The notes under the pieces were generated by a model that ran no database searches, was not told the DNA's origin, and saw nothing but the letters and a program-made list of their open reading frames with translations. The translations under genes were made by a program, and so were the position numbers. Shown here piece by piece: positions 1-9,315 of a DNA stretch of 24,017 bases (within the stretch, counting starts at the first letter, position 1; each line of letters begins with the position of its first letter). Source of the stretch: a virus. The stretch is taken from positions 1-24,017 of IMG/VR virus record IMGVR_UViG_3300007871_000054, one strand, 5' to 3'.

Positions 1-2
1 GT

Positions 3-3000
3 GTATACTCAATCGGGCAAAGAGAGTGGCAGGAGTGGGTAGCCAAGCGTCCTGAGTTAGTTCCTAGAACCGAGTGGGCTGAGGGTGTGGTCAAGCATCC
101 TGAGCTGGCTGGCGACCCTATGTATTGGGCTTACGAGTTTGCCTCAACCGCTCCTTTTATGATGGCGATAATGGGAACTACCGTAACCGTTGCTCTGGCT
201 ACTGGCAATCCAGCTTTGGGCATCGCTGCTGGTATGGCGATGGCTACGCCTCCGCAGGCTCAGGAAGCCTACGATGCACTTATAGCTCACGGAGCTACTG
301 AGGAGCAGGCTGGTCTGATGGCTCTCCCTATAGGCGTGCTAGTATCGGCTATTGAAGTAGCAGGGGACTTGCCTTACCTCAAGCAAGTGTTCCCTAGTAT
401 ATTTAAGATATTCTCTAAAGAGGTAACTGAGCAGATAGCCCAGAGGACTTTGCTCAGCCTGACCAAGAAAGGACTCATTACATTCGGCACGATTGAGATA
501 ACTGAGGCACTTGAGGAAGTAGCTCAACAGGCAGTTATGAACGCTGCTATCAGGGTCGTTGACGAGAACCAGAGCTACTTTGAGGGGTTAGGTGATGTGT
601 TTGCGAGAACTTTAATTGCCACCGCTCCTGTCGCCGTGTTCGGAGCTGTTTACGCTTCATTGCATCGGGTCAGCCCATCGGATATTGTGGGCAAGACCCC
701 CGACCAGTTGAAAGCTCTGGGATATGAGCAAGACCCTGAAACTGGCAACTGGTATGAGCCTGCTAAACTGCCATCTGATGTGGAGCAGAGAGCTAGGATA
801 GTTAAGGGTGTTATCCCCACGACACCAGCCGAAGCAGCTAGGATGGCTGCGGAGTTGGAGGCTGAACTTACTCCTCCTCCAAAGGCAAGGATACAGCCAC
901 CGAGAGTTCCGAAGAAACCAGCTCCGTCTGTGGTCTCACCTGCTGTTCCAGTAGCTCCTGCACCGCCAGCAAGAACGGCAGCAGGTAGGGTAGCCCAGAG
1001 GATTGAGATAGAGCCTAGCGATGTAGGTATAGCCGACAAGATTAAGAGGGGCTGGCATACCTTTCAGGTTAAGATGGTGGACGACCTCTACGCAATCAAG
1101 ATGTTTACTAAGGAAGCGGTTAAAGGTGGGATTGACCTACAAATAGAGCAAGACCCATACATAGCAGCTAGAATGATAAGGGGTATTATCGGCAAGGCGA
1201 ATGTCTTTATTGAGTATGGCACTCTGGGGAAGGTAACTTATAAAACTGTTAAAGGCAAGGCAGTCCCTAATTATACTGGCGAGTCTCTTGAGAGCATCCT
1301 CCACGTTGTCAAAGAGCCTAAGAAGTGGAGAGATTTCAGCACCTACCTTGTAGCTCGCAGGGCAGTAGAATTACACGGCAGGGAGATAGAAACTGGTATA
1401 ACATTGGAGGATGCTAGGGATACGGTAGCACAACTGTCTGGCGAAAATACATATTTCCCTGAGCTGGCAGATAGGCTCTATAAGTATCAGGATAACTTAC
1501 TCTCTTACGCTAGTGAAATGGGTCTGCTAAGCCCTGAGCTACTTGAAAAATTGAGGCAGTTCGGTGCTTATGTCCCATTCTACCGAGTCTATAATGAGCT
1601 GGCAGCTAAGGGCTTTATGGGTAAGAAGATGGCTAACATCGCTCAACCTATCAAGAGGATAAAAGGCTCAGAGCGTGAGATAGTCAATCCTCTTGAGAGT
1701 ATAGTCAAGAACACCTATGTATTGGTGAGTGCTGCCGAGAGAAACCAAGTTGGGATAATGATGGCAAATCTGGTAGACCAGAACCCAGAGCTTGCCGATA
1801 GGTTTGAGAGGGTTAAAACACCTATAGCCAAAGTAGCTAGAGTATCCGCAAAGGAGGTAGGTGTTGAGATTGAGGGGCTAACAGATGCGGAGAATGAGCA
1901 AGTCGTGGACATCTTCCGTCCATCGTTCTTTGTTCGTGGTGATGAGGTTACAGTTCTAATTGATGGTAGAAAGAGACATTTTAGGGTAGACCCAGACTTG
2001 CGTGATGCCCTGCTTAATCTGGATAGAGAGTCAATGGGTCTCATTGGCAAGTTCCTTTCCTATCCTGCTAAATGGCTGCGAGCTGGTGCTACTCTGAGTC
2101 CTGACTTTATGGTTCGCAATCCTGCCAGAGACCAACTAACTGCCTTTGTTTACTCTCTGTATAATTTCCTGCCTGCCGTAGATTTTATGAGAGGCGTGGC
2201 AAGTATTATACGGAGGGATGCTGATTACCAGATGTATCGTGCTTCTGGTGCTGAGCGTTCTATGTTGGTCTCAATGGACAGGCAATATCTTACCAAGTCC
2301 TTTAAGGAGGTCGTGGAGGGTCATAAGTTTACATCATATATCAAGCATCCTTTGGAGTTCTTTCAGATACTAAGCGAGCTAGGAGAGAAGGCTACTAGGC
2401 TTGGTGAGTTCAAGGCTGGCATAAGGCGTGGTGCTGTTCCCCTTGAAGCTGGCTACTCTGCTAGGAATGTGAGTTTGGACTTCGCACAAGCAGGGACTAC
2501 AGCTCACTCTATAAATAAATTGGCAGCCTTCTTTAATGCGAACCTGCGTGGTTGGTATCATATAATAAGCTCGTTCAAAGAGCAGCCAGTTAGAACATCA
2601 ATGAAGATATTTGTCGGCATAACTTTGCCGTCAATCTTGCTTTATTATGCTAACAGAGACGACCCACGCTGGAAAGAGATACCTCAATGGCAAAAGGATT
2701 TATTCTGGATTATCTTTGTTAAACCTCCGCCTGATAATTGGGATGAAATGACCGCAAAGGAAAAAGCCGAATGGATAAATGACCCTAACCTATTCAAGAC
2801 TGGTATTTACCGCATACCAAAACCTTTTGAGCTAGGCATTATATTTGGCTCTATCCCTGAAAGGTTTTTGGAATACTCAGATACAAAAGACCCTGACATT
2901 ATGAGAGACACCTTACTTGAGATAGTTGAGCAAGGTGCTCCTAATCCAGTGCCAACGGCTCTCATCCCTGTTTGGGAGTGGATAACTAATTACAGCTTCT

Positions 3001-5885
3001 TTATGAAAAGAAAAATCGTGCCTGCGAGTAGGGAGACAATGCCTCCTGAGCTTCAATATACTGGCTGGACTTCGCCGTTTTCCAAGAAGATAGGCGAATG
3101 GCTGAACATATCGCCAGCCAAGTTTGAGAATGTGGTAAGAGGCTGGACAGGTGGCTTAGGTGCTTATACTCTGGACATACTGAGTGCTATCTTGAAAGGC
3201 ACAGGCATCAGCCCAGACATACCAGAGCCATCGCCAACGCTGGCTGACATACCAGTATTAAAGGCTTTCGTAGTCCGCAATCCGTATGGCTCAGCAGGCG
3301 AGACGGTCAACCGCTTCTACGAGCTGTTAGAGGAATACCAAGAAGGCGAGAACTACCTCAAGGAAATGCTGTCGCTGGATGAGCAGGAGAAGTTTGAGAC
3401 CTACAAGGCAGCTCATCCAGAGCTATTGTTCTATTTTGACTTTGAGGGGGATACGTCTTACTCTGCCTCTGCACGGTATCTGAGGAGGGTCGCAAGAGAT
3501 TTATCTGAATTACGCCAGATGCAGGATGAGGTATACAAGTCCAAGACTATGACCCCAGAGGAGAAGCGATTAAAAATTGACGAGATAGACCAGCTCAAGA
3601 CAGAGGTAGCTCAAAGGGCTATGGACTTATTCTTAGGTGAAATCCCGATAGTAATGGAGCACGAACTAAGTAATGCTGAGGGTAGGCTAGGCGAAATCAT
3701 TGAGGGCGTGCCTGTGTTGTCGCTGGATGAGCCTGATATTTACGATATGCGAGAACTCAACACAGCATATGCAGGGCTATTGGAGGGAATTACTGCTGCC
3801 GACTTGGAGGGCAAGGCTGGTATACCAGATACAGTGTTCAACTGGTATGACAAGGAAGCCAGCGAGACGCTAGTGGGTGCTTATCCCAACACTTCAATCT
3901 ACAGGATTAACGCTGACCCAGAGAAAGGCACTACCTTTGAGGGATACTACCAGCAATGGCAAGAGCGTCAAAGGATAACCGACCCAGAGGAGTTAGCTGC
4001 ACACATCAAGCTGTATCCTAAAGCGTATCTGGGTAACTTAACGAAGCGACAGCTAGACCTTATCCGCAGGTATCACCGTGCCAGTGAAGATGAACAGGAG
4101 CGGATGCTCAAGGAGATACCAGAGCTTAGAGTCAATCCTAAACTTGATTGGCTGGTAGCCCACCCAGAGGATAACGCCAGATTAGCTCTCTGGGGGCAAG
4201 CCCCGATACTCACGATTGAAGCGTATAACGAGTTCAACAGGCTGGTCGCCGACCTTGATATACCCGATGATGCCGTTCCGTCCCTCACCTTACCTCCTGA
4301 GAAGTCAATAGAGACGCACTTCCTCTATGAGCAACTGGTAGCAGAGGGCAGGTCTAGCAGTTGGGAGGCTCAGCTTCTCAAGGCTAATGACCCAGACTAT
4401 TGTGAGTGGCGTGGCATTGAAGTCCCAGATGTGCCCACACCATCGCTTGAGCTGAAAACTACGCATAGGAAGCTCTACGATGCTTGGGATTTGGCTAAGG
4501 ATATTGAGGATTTGGAGCTGAGAGAGGCTGCTATAGAAAAGATAATGCTGACCGATGTCGGCGGTGGTCTACAGTTCAGGGACATTCTGAGGCAGGTGGA
4601 GGCGATTGAGGTCGGCACTAACGAAGTCCCTACTCCTGACAAGATAATCAACGCTTGGATTGACAGGGGCAAGGTGATAGATGAGTTCACCGCAGGCAGC
4701 TCCGAAGCTAAGATGTGGCTGGTAGATAATCTGGACGCTTACCGTTGGGCTTTGGAGAACGGAAAACTTACCGATGATGGAGGTCTGCCTGATAACGATG
4801 TCTATATCCTTGAGAATGGCAGGAGTGGGGTCAGGTGGAATATACCTGTCCTGAGCATCAACAGGACTTGGCGTGAGCAGGACACTTTTTATAACGTAGG
4901 TATACCTGAGAAATACGCTCACATCAGCAATGATGAGGAGAGGCTTCTGGGTATCAAGCGAGAGCGTGCTGCTTATCTTGAGGAGAATGAGGAATACAGG
5001 CTTGATAGGTGGAGGCGTGATGCCTACGGTGGCGTAGGAGCTGAGCCTGATTTCCTGCGGTTCACTCCCGAACAGGTAGAATTGTATGTCCAGTATTATG
5101 AACTACCGTCAGAGGGATACAGGCGAGAGAGATTTCTGCTTAACCATCCTGAGTTCGCTGAGGCTATGAATATCATTGAGGGCGTGGATACCCCGAAAGC
5201 TGAGGGCGTTCCTGTCGTCCAGTATGATGAGATTACCGAGCAGTATCAAGACCTGTTTGACATCTGGGATGCTTATGGTGATGAAAACGACACTGAATAC
5301 ATAGCCGACACGGAGGCTAGGGCGGAGCAAAGGTCAAAACTATTTTTGGGCACTTTAGGCAAGGAGTTCAAAGAGGCTCGCTTCCGCAGGAGTGCCTACA
5401 AATCCCTGATAGGGCACGAAGAACAAGTAGATAACTTCGTTGGTTACTACCTGATAATAGATGCTGGCAAACCAGACTATCAAGATGAGTGGTATGATGA
5501 TGATTGGTTCTTAATGGAGCATCCTCAGTTCCACGATACTATGCTCGCTCTGGGTATCTTTAAGAAACGCAGAAACTTTGAGAAAGTGCCGTCAAGAGAA
5601 GTATGGCAGCTCTACCTGATATATCAGGAAACTCCGAAGGGTGAGCCTAGATATGAAATGAGGGTTAAGTATCCTGAGCTGGACGCTTGGCTGCTCATAA
5701 CAGGCAAGGTATCTAAGGGTGTTGAGCAGCGAGAAATGGATGCAGGTATGTCCGATGCGGAGAGGGCTGCCAGAGCTGCTGCTCAGGAGGCTGCGGAACG
5801 TAGAGCTAAGTGGGCTGGATACGAGGAGCAGTCCGCAGAGCTGGACGAAATCTTACGGTTATGGAGGGAGCGTATGTTAAGATAG
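3..5885 (+). CDS. Large polyvalent virion protein with LPD38-like region, 5'-truncated
   Basis: The frame is open from the first bases of the window, so the GTG at 87 is internal and the N-terminus is missing; 1932 residues follow it. Counting from 87: hydrophobic Gly/Ala-rich helices at about 15-205, a Pro-rich linker at about 260-305, then a helical region. At about 655-960 the protein looks like the large polyvalent protein-associated domain LPD38: 'SPDFMVRNPARDQLTAF' near 671, 'TLPSILLYYANRDDPRW' near 845, 'RIPKPFELGIIFGSIPER' near 910. The acidic helical C-terminal half repeats short elements of the type [H/Y/N]P[E/Q/K][F/L], for example HPELL, HPEFAEA, HPQFHDT and YPELDAW. Such giant proteins are known from phages, usually near portal and capsid genes, and are thought to be packaged and ejected with DNA; that role is inferred here. 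No protease or polymerase motif was recognised in this part. It precedes the scaffold-like and capsid genes. Confidence 0.8.
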   Translation, partial: VYSIGQREWQEWVAKRPELVPRTEWAEGVVKHPELAGDPMYWAYEFASTAPFMMAIMGTTVTVALATGNPALGIAAGMAMATPPQAQEAYDALIAHGATEEQAGLMALPIGVLVSAIEVAGDLPYLKQVFPSIFKIFSKEVTEQIAQRTLLSLTKKGLITFGTIEITEALEEVAQQAVMNAAIRVVDENQSYFEGLGDVFARTLIATAPVAVFGAVYASLHRVSPSDIVGKTPDQLKALGYEQDPETGNWYEPAKLPSDVEQRARIVKGVIPTTPAEAARMAAELEAELTPPPKARIQPPRVPKKPAPSVVSPAVPVAPAPPARTAAGRVAQRIEIEPSDVGIADKIKRGWHTFQVKMVDDLYAIKMFTKEAVKGGIDLQIEQDPYIAARMIRGIIGKANVFIEYGTLGKVTYKTVKGKAVPNYTGESLESILHVVKEPKKWRDFSTYLVARRAVELHGREIETGITLEDARDTVAQLSGENTYFPELADRLYKYQDNLLSYASEMGLLSPELLEKLRQFGAYVPFYRVYNELAAKGFMGKKMANIAQPIKRIKGSEREIVNPLESIVKNTYVLVSAAERNQVGIMMANLVDQNPELADRFERVKTPIAKVARVSAKEVGVEIEGLTDAENEQVVDIFRPSFFVRGDEVTVLIDGRKRHFRVDPDLRDALLNLDRESMGLIGKFLSYPAKWLRAGATLSPDFMVRNPARDQLTAFVYSLYNFLPAVDFMRGVASIIRRDADYQMYRASGAERSMLVSMDRQYLTKSFKEVVEGHKFTSYIKHPLEFFQILSELGEKATRLGEFKAGIRRGAVPLEAGYSARNVSLDFAQAGTTAHSINKLAAFFNANLRGWYHIISSFKEQPVRTSMKIFVGITLPSILLYYANRDDPRWKEIPQWQKDLFWIIFVKPPPDNWDEMTAKEKAEWINDPNLFKTGIYRIPKPFELGIIFGSIPERFLEYSDTKDPDIMRDTLLEIVEQGAPNPVPTALIPVWEWITNYSFFMKRKIVPASRETMPPELQYTGWTSPFSKKIGEWLNISPAKFENVVRGWTGGLGAYTLDILSAILKGTGISPDIPEPSPTLADIPVLKAFVVRNPYGSAGETVNRFYELLEEYQEGENYLKEMLSLDEQEKFETYKAAHPELLFYFDFEGDTSYSASARYLRRVARDLSELRQMQDEVYKSKTMTPEEKRLKIDEIDQLKTEVAQRAMDLFLGEIPIVMEHELSNAEGRLGEIIEGVPVLSLDEPDIYDMRELNTAYAGLLEGITAADLEGKAGIPDTVFNWYDKEASETLVGAYPNTSIYRINADPEKGTTFEGYYQQWQERQRITDPEELAAHIKLYPKAYLGNLTKRQLDLIRRYHRASEDEQERMLKEIPELRVNPKLDWLVAHPEDNARLALWGQAPILTIEAYNEFNRLVADLDIPDDAVPSLTLPPEKSIETHFLYEQLVAEGRSSSWEAQLLKANDPDYCEWRGIEVPDVPTPSLELKTTHRKLYDAWDLAKDIEDLELREAAIEKIMLTDVGGGLQFRDILRQVEAIEVGTNEVPTPDKIINAWIDRGKVIDEFTAGSSEAKMWLVDNLDAYRWALENGKLTDDGGLPDNDVYILENGRSGVRWNIPVLSINRTWREQDTFYNVGIPEKYAHISNDEERLLGIKRERAAYLEENEEYRLDRWRRDAYGGVGAEPDFLRFTPEQVELYVQYYELPSEGYRRERFLLNHPEFAEAMNIIEGVDTPKAEGVPVVQYDEITEQYQDLFDIWDAYGDENDTEYIADTEARAEQRSKLFLGTLGKEFKEARFRRSAYKSLIGHEEQVDNFVGYYLIIDAGKPDYQDEWYDDDWFLMEHPQFHDTMLALGIFKKRRNFEKVPSREVWQLYLIYQETPKGEPRYEMRVKYPELDAWLLITGKVSKGVEQREMDAGMSDAERAARAAAQEAAERRAKWAGYEEQSAELDEILRLWRERMLR

Positions 5886-5914
5886 TTGACAAATCAAAAG
5901 TATTGTGCTATTAC
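5886..5914 (+). promoter_or_regulatory. Candidate sigma70-type promoter for the scaffold-capsid operon
   Basis: Immediately after the TAG of the polyvalent gene there is a perfect -35 hexamer, TTGACA (5886-5891). A 17-base spacer leads to TATTAC (5909-5914), which matches four of six -10 bases and is preceded by TGC, the extended -10 form. The start of transcription would lie just before the AGGAGG (5925-5930) of the scaffold-like gene. This is one of the few non-overlapping junctions of the late operon. It was found by eye and has no experimental support. Confidence 0.5.
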
Positions 5915-5940
5915 TAATAAATATAGGAGGTTGACCAATA

Positions 5941-6693
5941 ATGAGTCAACAAGGGGACAAACCAAATCTGAACGAGGACGCACTTGGCACTGACCAGAAG
6001 CCGACAACTTCTCGTAAAGCTGAGGCTACTTCCAAAGAGGGCAAGAAAGTTAGCATAACCCAAGCAGCATACGATAAGTTGAAGTCCGATGCTGAGGCTT
6101 CGGCTGGTAGAGCCAAAGAGTTGACGAAGGCAAAGAGTGAGAGGGATACCCTGAAAGGTCAGAATGAGTCCCTTAATACTCGCCTTACTAATCTTGAGGC
6201 TCAAAGCCGAAACACAGCAAGGGAAGCAGCTCGCAGCTCAGCAGAACCAAGTGCAATGGCTACGTTTGAAAGAACGGAAGCCTTAAACCAGCGAGAAAGA
6301 GAATTAGATGAGGGTCAAACCGAACTCAAGAGGGGGCAGCTACAGTTGAAGGCTGACCAAGAGGAGGTAGGCAGAGACAAGGGGGTCTTAACCATCCCCA
6401 AGATTGTTGCTAAATACAAACTTGACGAGGATGCACAGGCTCACCTTGAAGGTCTAGGCTTAACCGATGAGGAGACCCTTGACAAAATCGCTGCCAGACT
6501 CGCTGGAACGAAAGCTATACCTGAGAGCCTAGCTGAGGCTGAGGAGGGGGCTGAGGGATTAACCGAAGTCAAGTCCTTTGAGCCACTTTCAACTGAGTCC
6601 ACTGGTGCTAGGGAACAAGCTCTAACGGCTGAGACGGCTGAAAGTATGCCGACAAGGGACTTAGAGCAAAAACTTGCCCCACCGCCTAAATAA
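5941..6693 (+). CDS. Probable capsid scaffolding protein
   Basis: A 250-residue, highly charged protein rich in Lys, Glu, Gln and Ala with no cysteine. Residues about 30-150 form a long predicted coiled coil in two runs (LKSDAEASAGRAKELTKAKS; then a Gln/Glu-rich stretch ending near 145). A disordered acidic C-terminus ends in a Pro/Lys tail. ATG is preceded by AGGAGG ten bases upstream. Its place directly before the major capsid gene, its low-complexity helical make-up and its size are what is expected of a P22-like scaffolding protein, which organises coat subunits into the procapsid and then leaves. There is no sequence signature that proves this; it could instead be a minor capsid-associated protein. 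Confidence 0.65.
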   Translation: MSQQGDKPNLNEDALGTDQKPTTSRKAEATSKEGKKVSITQAAYDKLKSDAEASAGRAKELTKAKSERDTLKGQNESLNTRLTNLEAQSRNTAREAARSSAEPSAMATFERTEALNQRERELDEGQTELKRGQLQLKADQEEVGRDKGVLTIPKIVAKYKLDEDAQAHLEGLGLTDEETLDKIAARLAGTKAIPESLAEAEEGAEGLTEVKSFEPLSTESTGAREQALTAETAESMPTRDLEQKLAPPPK

Positions 6694-6717
6694 TAAATAA
6701 GGAGGGACAAGAAACCA

Positions 6718-7857
6718 GTGAATACGTTGATTACCCCAACGGCTGTAGCCAAGATGAGCTTAATCGCTCTCTTGAACAACTGGGTATTTGGCGGTCTCGT
6801 TTACAAGGATTACTCTAAGGAGTTTAAGAAAGTCGGCGAGTCCGTTAAGGTTCGTAAGCCAATATCAGTAGACGCTGTTGAGTTTGATGGAGACCTCACA
6901 GGGCAGTTCCAGAACGTAACTGAGGAATACGTTGAAGTTCCTATGGACACTATTCTCACCGTGCCTTTACAGGTCGGTGCGAAGCAGTTGACCCAAGAAG
7001 TTGAAAGTTTCTATGGTCAGTTCGTTGAGCCTGCTGTGCAGGCGATTGCCGATGCGGTTGATGTTAAACTGGCTCGGCTCTATAAGGATATACCCTACTA
7101 CTATGACATCACGGAAACCAACGTTTTAACCATTGTCCAAAGTTTGCTAGGTGGTCGTCAGGTTTTGGGAGACAACAAAGCTCCGCAGAGGGGCAGGGTA
7201 GCGGTGATGAGTCCGCTTACCACAGCTTTGTTACTCTCCACAGACCCCTTCCGAGACCTAGACAAGACAGGGCAGACGACTGCTCTCCGTGAAGCCTCTC
7301 TGGGGCGTATCTTTGGCTTTGACTTCTTTGAGAACCAGAATATCCAGACCCACGCCATAGGCTCTGCCACTGTAGCAGGTGCGATTGATAGCCCTGCTGC
7401 TGCGGACTATCCTGTTGGCACAGCCACCATCCACATTGACGGCTTAGGAGCTACGGATACTTATGCGAAAGGCAGTATTCTCGTCATAACAGGCGTAGCA
7501 GGACATTATGTTCTTACTGCTGACACGACCTGTTCTGGTGGCGAGGCTGACTTCCCCATTTATCCTGCCCTAGAAGCTGTCGCTTCTGATGGTGATGTGG
7601 TTACGTTCCACGCTGCTGCCACGACAAGCAAGGAAAACCTGTTATTCCACAAGAATTGCTTTGCGATGGTGTCAGCACCGTTAGAACCGCCTCTGGGTGG
7701 AGCTAAGGGAGCTACTGTAGCTTATAACGGTATCTCAATGAACGTGGTCTATGACTACGTTACACCGCAGTTCAAGAACTTAATGACCATTTCCTTGCTC
7801 TGTGGCTTCAAGACCCTGACACCCGAACTCGGCTGTCGTCTGTATGACGCTAGTTAA
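6718..7857 (+). CDS. Major capsid protein, P22 coat protein-like (HK97 fold)
   Basis: 379 residues starting at GTG, with GGAGGG eleven bases upstream. The N-terminus 'TPTAVAKMSLIALLNNW', the following 'YKDYSKEFKKVGESVKVRKP' and the segment ending 'EEYVEVPMDTILTVPLQV' match the layout of the P22 coat protein family (gp5-like), whose members tile the icosahedral head. Residues about 224-300 form a beta-rich insert ('GSILVITGVAGHYVLTAD' and 'DGDVVTFHAAATT'), in the position of the extra domain found in this family. The conserved C-terminal 'YNGISMNVVYDYV' follows. Length fits the family (P22 coat is 430 residues; shorter relatives are common). It sits between the scaffold-like and fibre-like genes. 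Confidence 0.85.
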   Translation: MNTLITPTAVAKMSLIALLNNWVFGGLVYKDYSKEFKKVGESVKVRKPISVDAVEFDGDLTGQFQNVTEEYVEVPMDTILTVPLQVGAKQLTQEVESFYGQFVEPAVQAIADAVDVKLARLYKDIPYYYDITETNVLTIVQSLLGGRQVLGDNKAPQRGRVAVMSPLTTALLLSTDPFRDLDKTGQTTALREASLGRIFGFDFFENQNIQTHAIGSATVAGAIDSPAAADYPVGTATIHIDGLGATDTYAKGSILVITGVAGHYVLTADTTCSGGEADFPIYPALEAVASDGDVVTFHAAATTSKENLLFHKNCFAMVSAPLEPPLGGAKGATVAYNGISMNVVYDYVTPQFKNLMTISLLCGFKTLTPELGCRLYDAS

Positions 7858-7879
7858 TCTCTGGTCAAAAATAAAGGTC

Positions 7880-7905
7880 GGGAGGGGGACGTAACACTTC
7901 CTCTC
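7880..7905 (+). other. Intergenic G-rich hairpin after the capsid gene
   Basis: GGGAGGGG (7880-7887) can pair as RNA with TTCCTCTC (7898-7905): five Watson-Crick and three G-U pairs, loop of ten bases. An A-rich, U-poor stretch and then the ribosome binding site AAGGAG follow, so it is not a classic intrinsic terminator. It could be a processing or mRNA-stability element below the capsid gene. A similar hairpin follows the next gene. Confidence 0.35.
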
Positions 7906-7937
7906 TAATGAAAATAAAATAAGGAGAAAAGTGAGAA

Positions 7938-8789
7938 GTGAAAACTCTAACTTTACTAGCTTTGTGGAACTCATACATCACGGCAGCGATAACAGCTTCG
8001 GCTACGTCTCTGGTGGTCAAGAGTGTTACCGATATTCCTACTGCTCCTTTTATGGCTCTACTGGACGTTGGGACTGATGATGAGGAGGTTGTAAAGGTTA
8101 CGGCTGTAACCACAGCCACCAAGACTCTAACCATCGTCAGGGCACAGGGGGGCACTACGGCGGTAGCACACGCTAAGGAGACGCTGTTCCATCATTGCGA
8201 AATCGGTGCTGTGAACATCAACCTTGATGGGCTGGCGGTAACACTGGCTGGCTCTACGGCGTTGAACGCTATATTGCTGACCGTTACCGACAATCTCACC
8301 TGTGCTAGTGGCAGAACTGCTGGTCTCAAGATTGCCTATACCTGTGCTGGTATTCATACCGCCACTGGATACACTGAGGGCATTTCGGTAGATATAACTA
8401 TTAGTGCTGCCAACCCCATCGTTAGCGGTATGTATATCCATACCAATACTATGTCTGGCAACCACGCAATGGAAATGCTACTGGGTATCTATATTGATTT
8501 GAATGACCCAGGGACGGCTGTCAACAGATGGTTTGCCTTCAACGTGGATATGGATTTGAGAAGTGCTCCATTGGGCGAGACTGGTATGTTGAGGTTCAGG
8601 AACTCTGGGACTAGAGCACTCAACTCTATCTTCCAGATAGAGCACACGAACCCTGCTACCTACCTGTTTGACTTCATAGGTGCTGGCAACCCGTATGTTT
8701 CGCAAAACGCAGCTACCGCAGATGGTTCTCTCAAACTCAGGGTGTTTGGGACGGACAAATACCTAGCACTCTACAATGCGGCAACATAA
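7938..8789 (+). CDS. Putative head fibre or decoration protein
   Basis: 283 residues from a GTG start with AAGGAG about twelve bases upstream. Residues about 15-100 are a small beta domain with 'TLTIVRAQGGTTAVAHAKE'. The same pattern (TLTVTRAQ..TTAVAH) recurs in the N-terminus of the 764-residue protein encoded further downstream, so the two share an attachment-like module. The rest is beta-rich, Thr/Ala/Asn-rich and lacks catalytic motifs, ending in 'KLRVFGTDKYLALYNAAT', a typical fibre-like tail end. Position just after the major capsid gene suggests a head decoration or head fibre protein. No named family was recognised beyond this, so the role is inference. Confidence 0.55.
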   Translation: MKTLTLLALWNSYITAAITASATSLVVKSVTDIPTAPFMALLDVGTDDEEVVKVTAVTTATKTLTIVRAQGGTTAVAHAKETLFHHCEIGAVNINLDGLAVTLAGSTALNAILLTVTDNLTCASGRTAGLKIAYTCAGIHTATGYTEGISVDITISAANPIVSGMYIHTNTMSGNHAMEMLLGIYIDLNDPGTAVNRWFAFNVDMDLRSAPLGETGMLRFRNSGTRALNSIFQIEHTNPATYLFDFIGAGNPYVSQNAATADGSLKLRVFGTDKYLALYNAAT

Positions 8790-8803
8790 CCAAGATAAGG
8801 CAA

Positions 8804-8829
8804 GGGGGAGAGCCTTAAAAATCTCCCCT
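8804..8829 (+). other. Intergenic hairpin after the head fibre-like gene
   Basis: GGGGAGA (8805-8811) and TCTCCCC (8822-8828) form a perfect seven-base-pair stem with a ten-base loop, and one more G-U pair is possible. There is no T-tract after it; an A-rich spacer and AAAGGAG of the next gene follow. It could attenuate or mark an RNA processing site between capsid-level and lower-level structural genes. Confidence 0.45.
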
Positions 8830-8856
8830 AAATAAACTCGGAAAAGGAGTATAAAA

Positions 8857-9306
8857 GTGAAACTGACCATACTGGAAAGGACACAATTACTAGGGGCTTT
8901 GCCAGAGAAAGAGGACATACTGACCATCAAAATCCTGCGTAAGCTCCGAGAGACCTTGAGCTTTAGCGAGGAGGAGTTGAAATCTTTTGAGGCACGGAAT
9001 GAATATATGTGCCCTTATCGTGGGGAAGATGCTGACGGCAAACGGCTTACCTGCGACAACAAGGGGTTCTTTTTAGAGCAACCTACCTGTGGGAAACACG
9101 ATATTGCGATGATACCTACTGGACAGATGAACCTCTTTATTCCCCCAGAGTCGGTGAACCTAGAGAAAGAGATACATCTGGGCACTAAGGCTCACGGCAT
9201 AGCTTCTGCTGCCTTGAAACGGCTCAACGATACCAAGCAATTAACCGAAGCCCACGTAAGCCTCTACGAGAAGTTCTTTCCACCAGAGGAGGAGGAGAAA
9301 GAGTAG
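8857..9306 (+). CDS. Hypothetical structural-operon protein, 149 aa
   Basis: GTG start with AAAAGGAG nine bases upstream; ends in an acidic tail 'PPEEEEKE'. Residues 1-50 look helical and charged. Residues about 51-80 hold three cysteines and a histidine ('MCPYRGEDADGKRLTCD', then 'TCGKHD'), which could form a small metal site or disulphide. Residues 100-140 are a helical hairpin. It is not secreted (no signal peptide) and has no membrane segment. It lies between the head fibre-like gene and the head-tail adaptor-like gene, a place often held by head-completion or connector genes. I do not recognise the family. Confidence 0.7.
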   Translation: MKLTILERTQLLGALPEKEDILTIKILRKLRETLSFSEEELKSFEARNEYMCPYRGEDADGKRLTCDNKGFFLEQPTCGKHDIAMIPTGQMNLFIPPESVNLEKEIHLGTKAHGIASAALKRLNDTKQLTEAHVSLYEKFFPPEEEEKE

Positions 9307-9315
9307 GGGGCAAAG

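Noticed and set aside
650-1039. 129-residue minus-strand frame inside the giant gene
   Set aside because: Low-complexity Gly/Ala translation antisense to the Pro-rich linker of the polyvalent protein.
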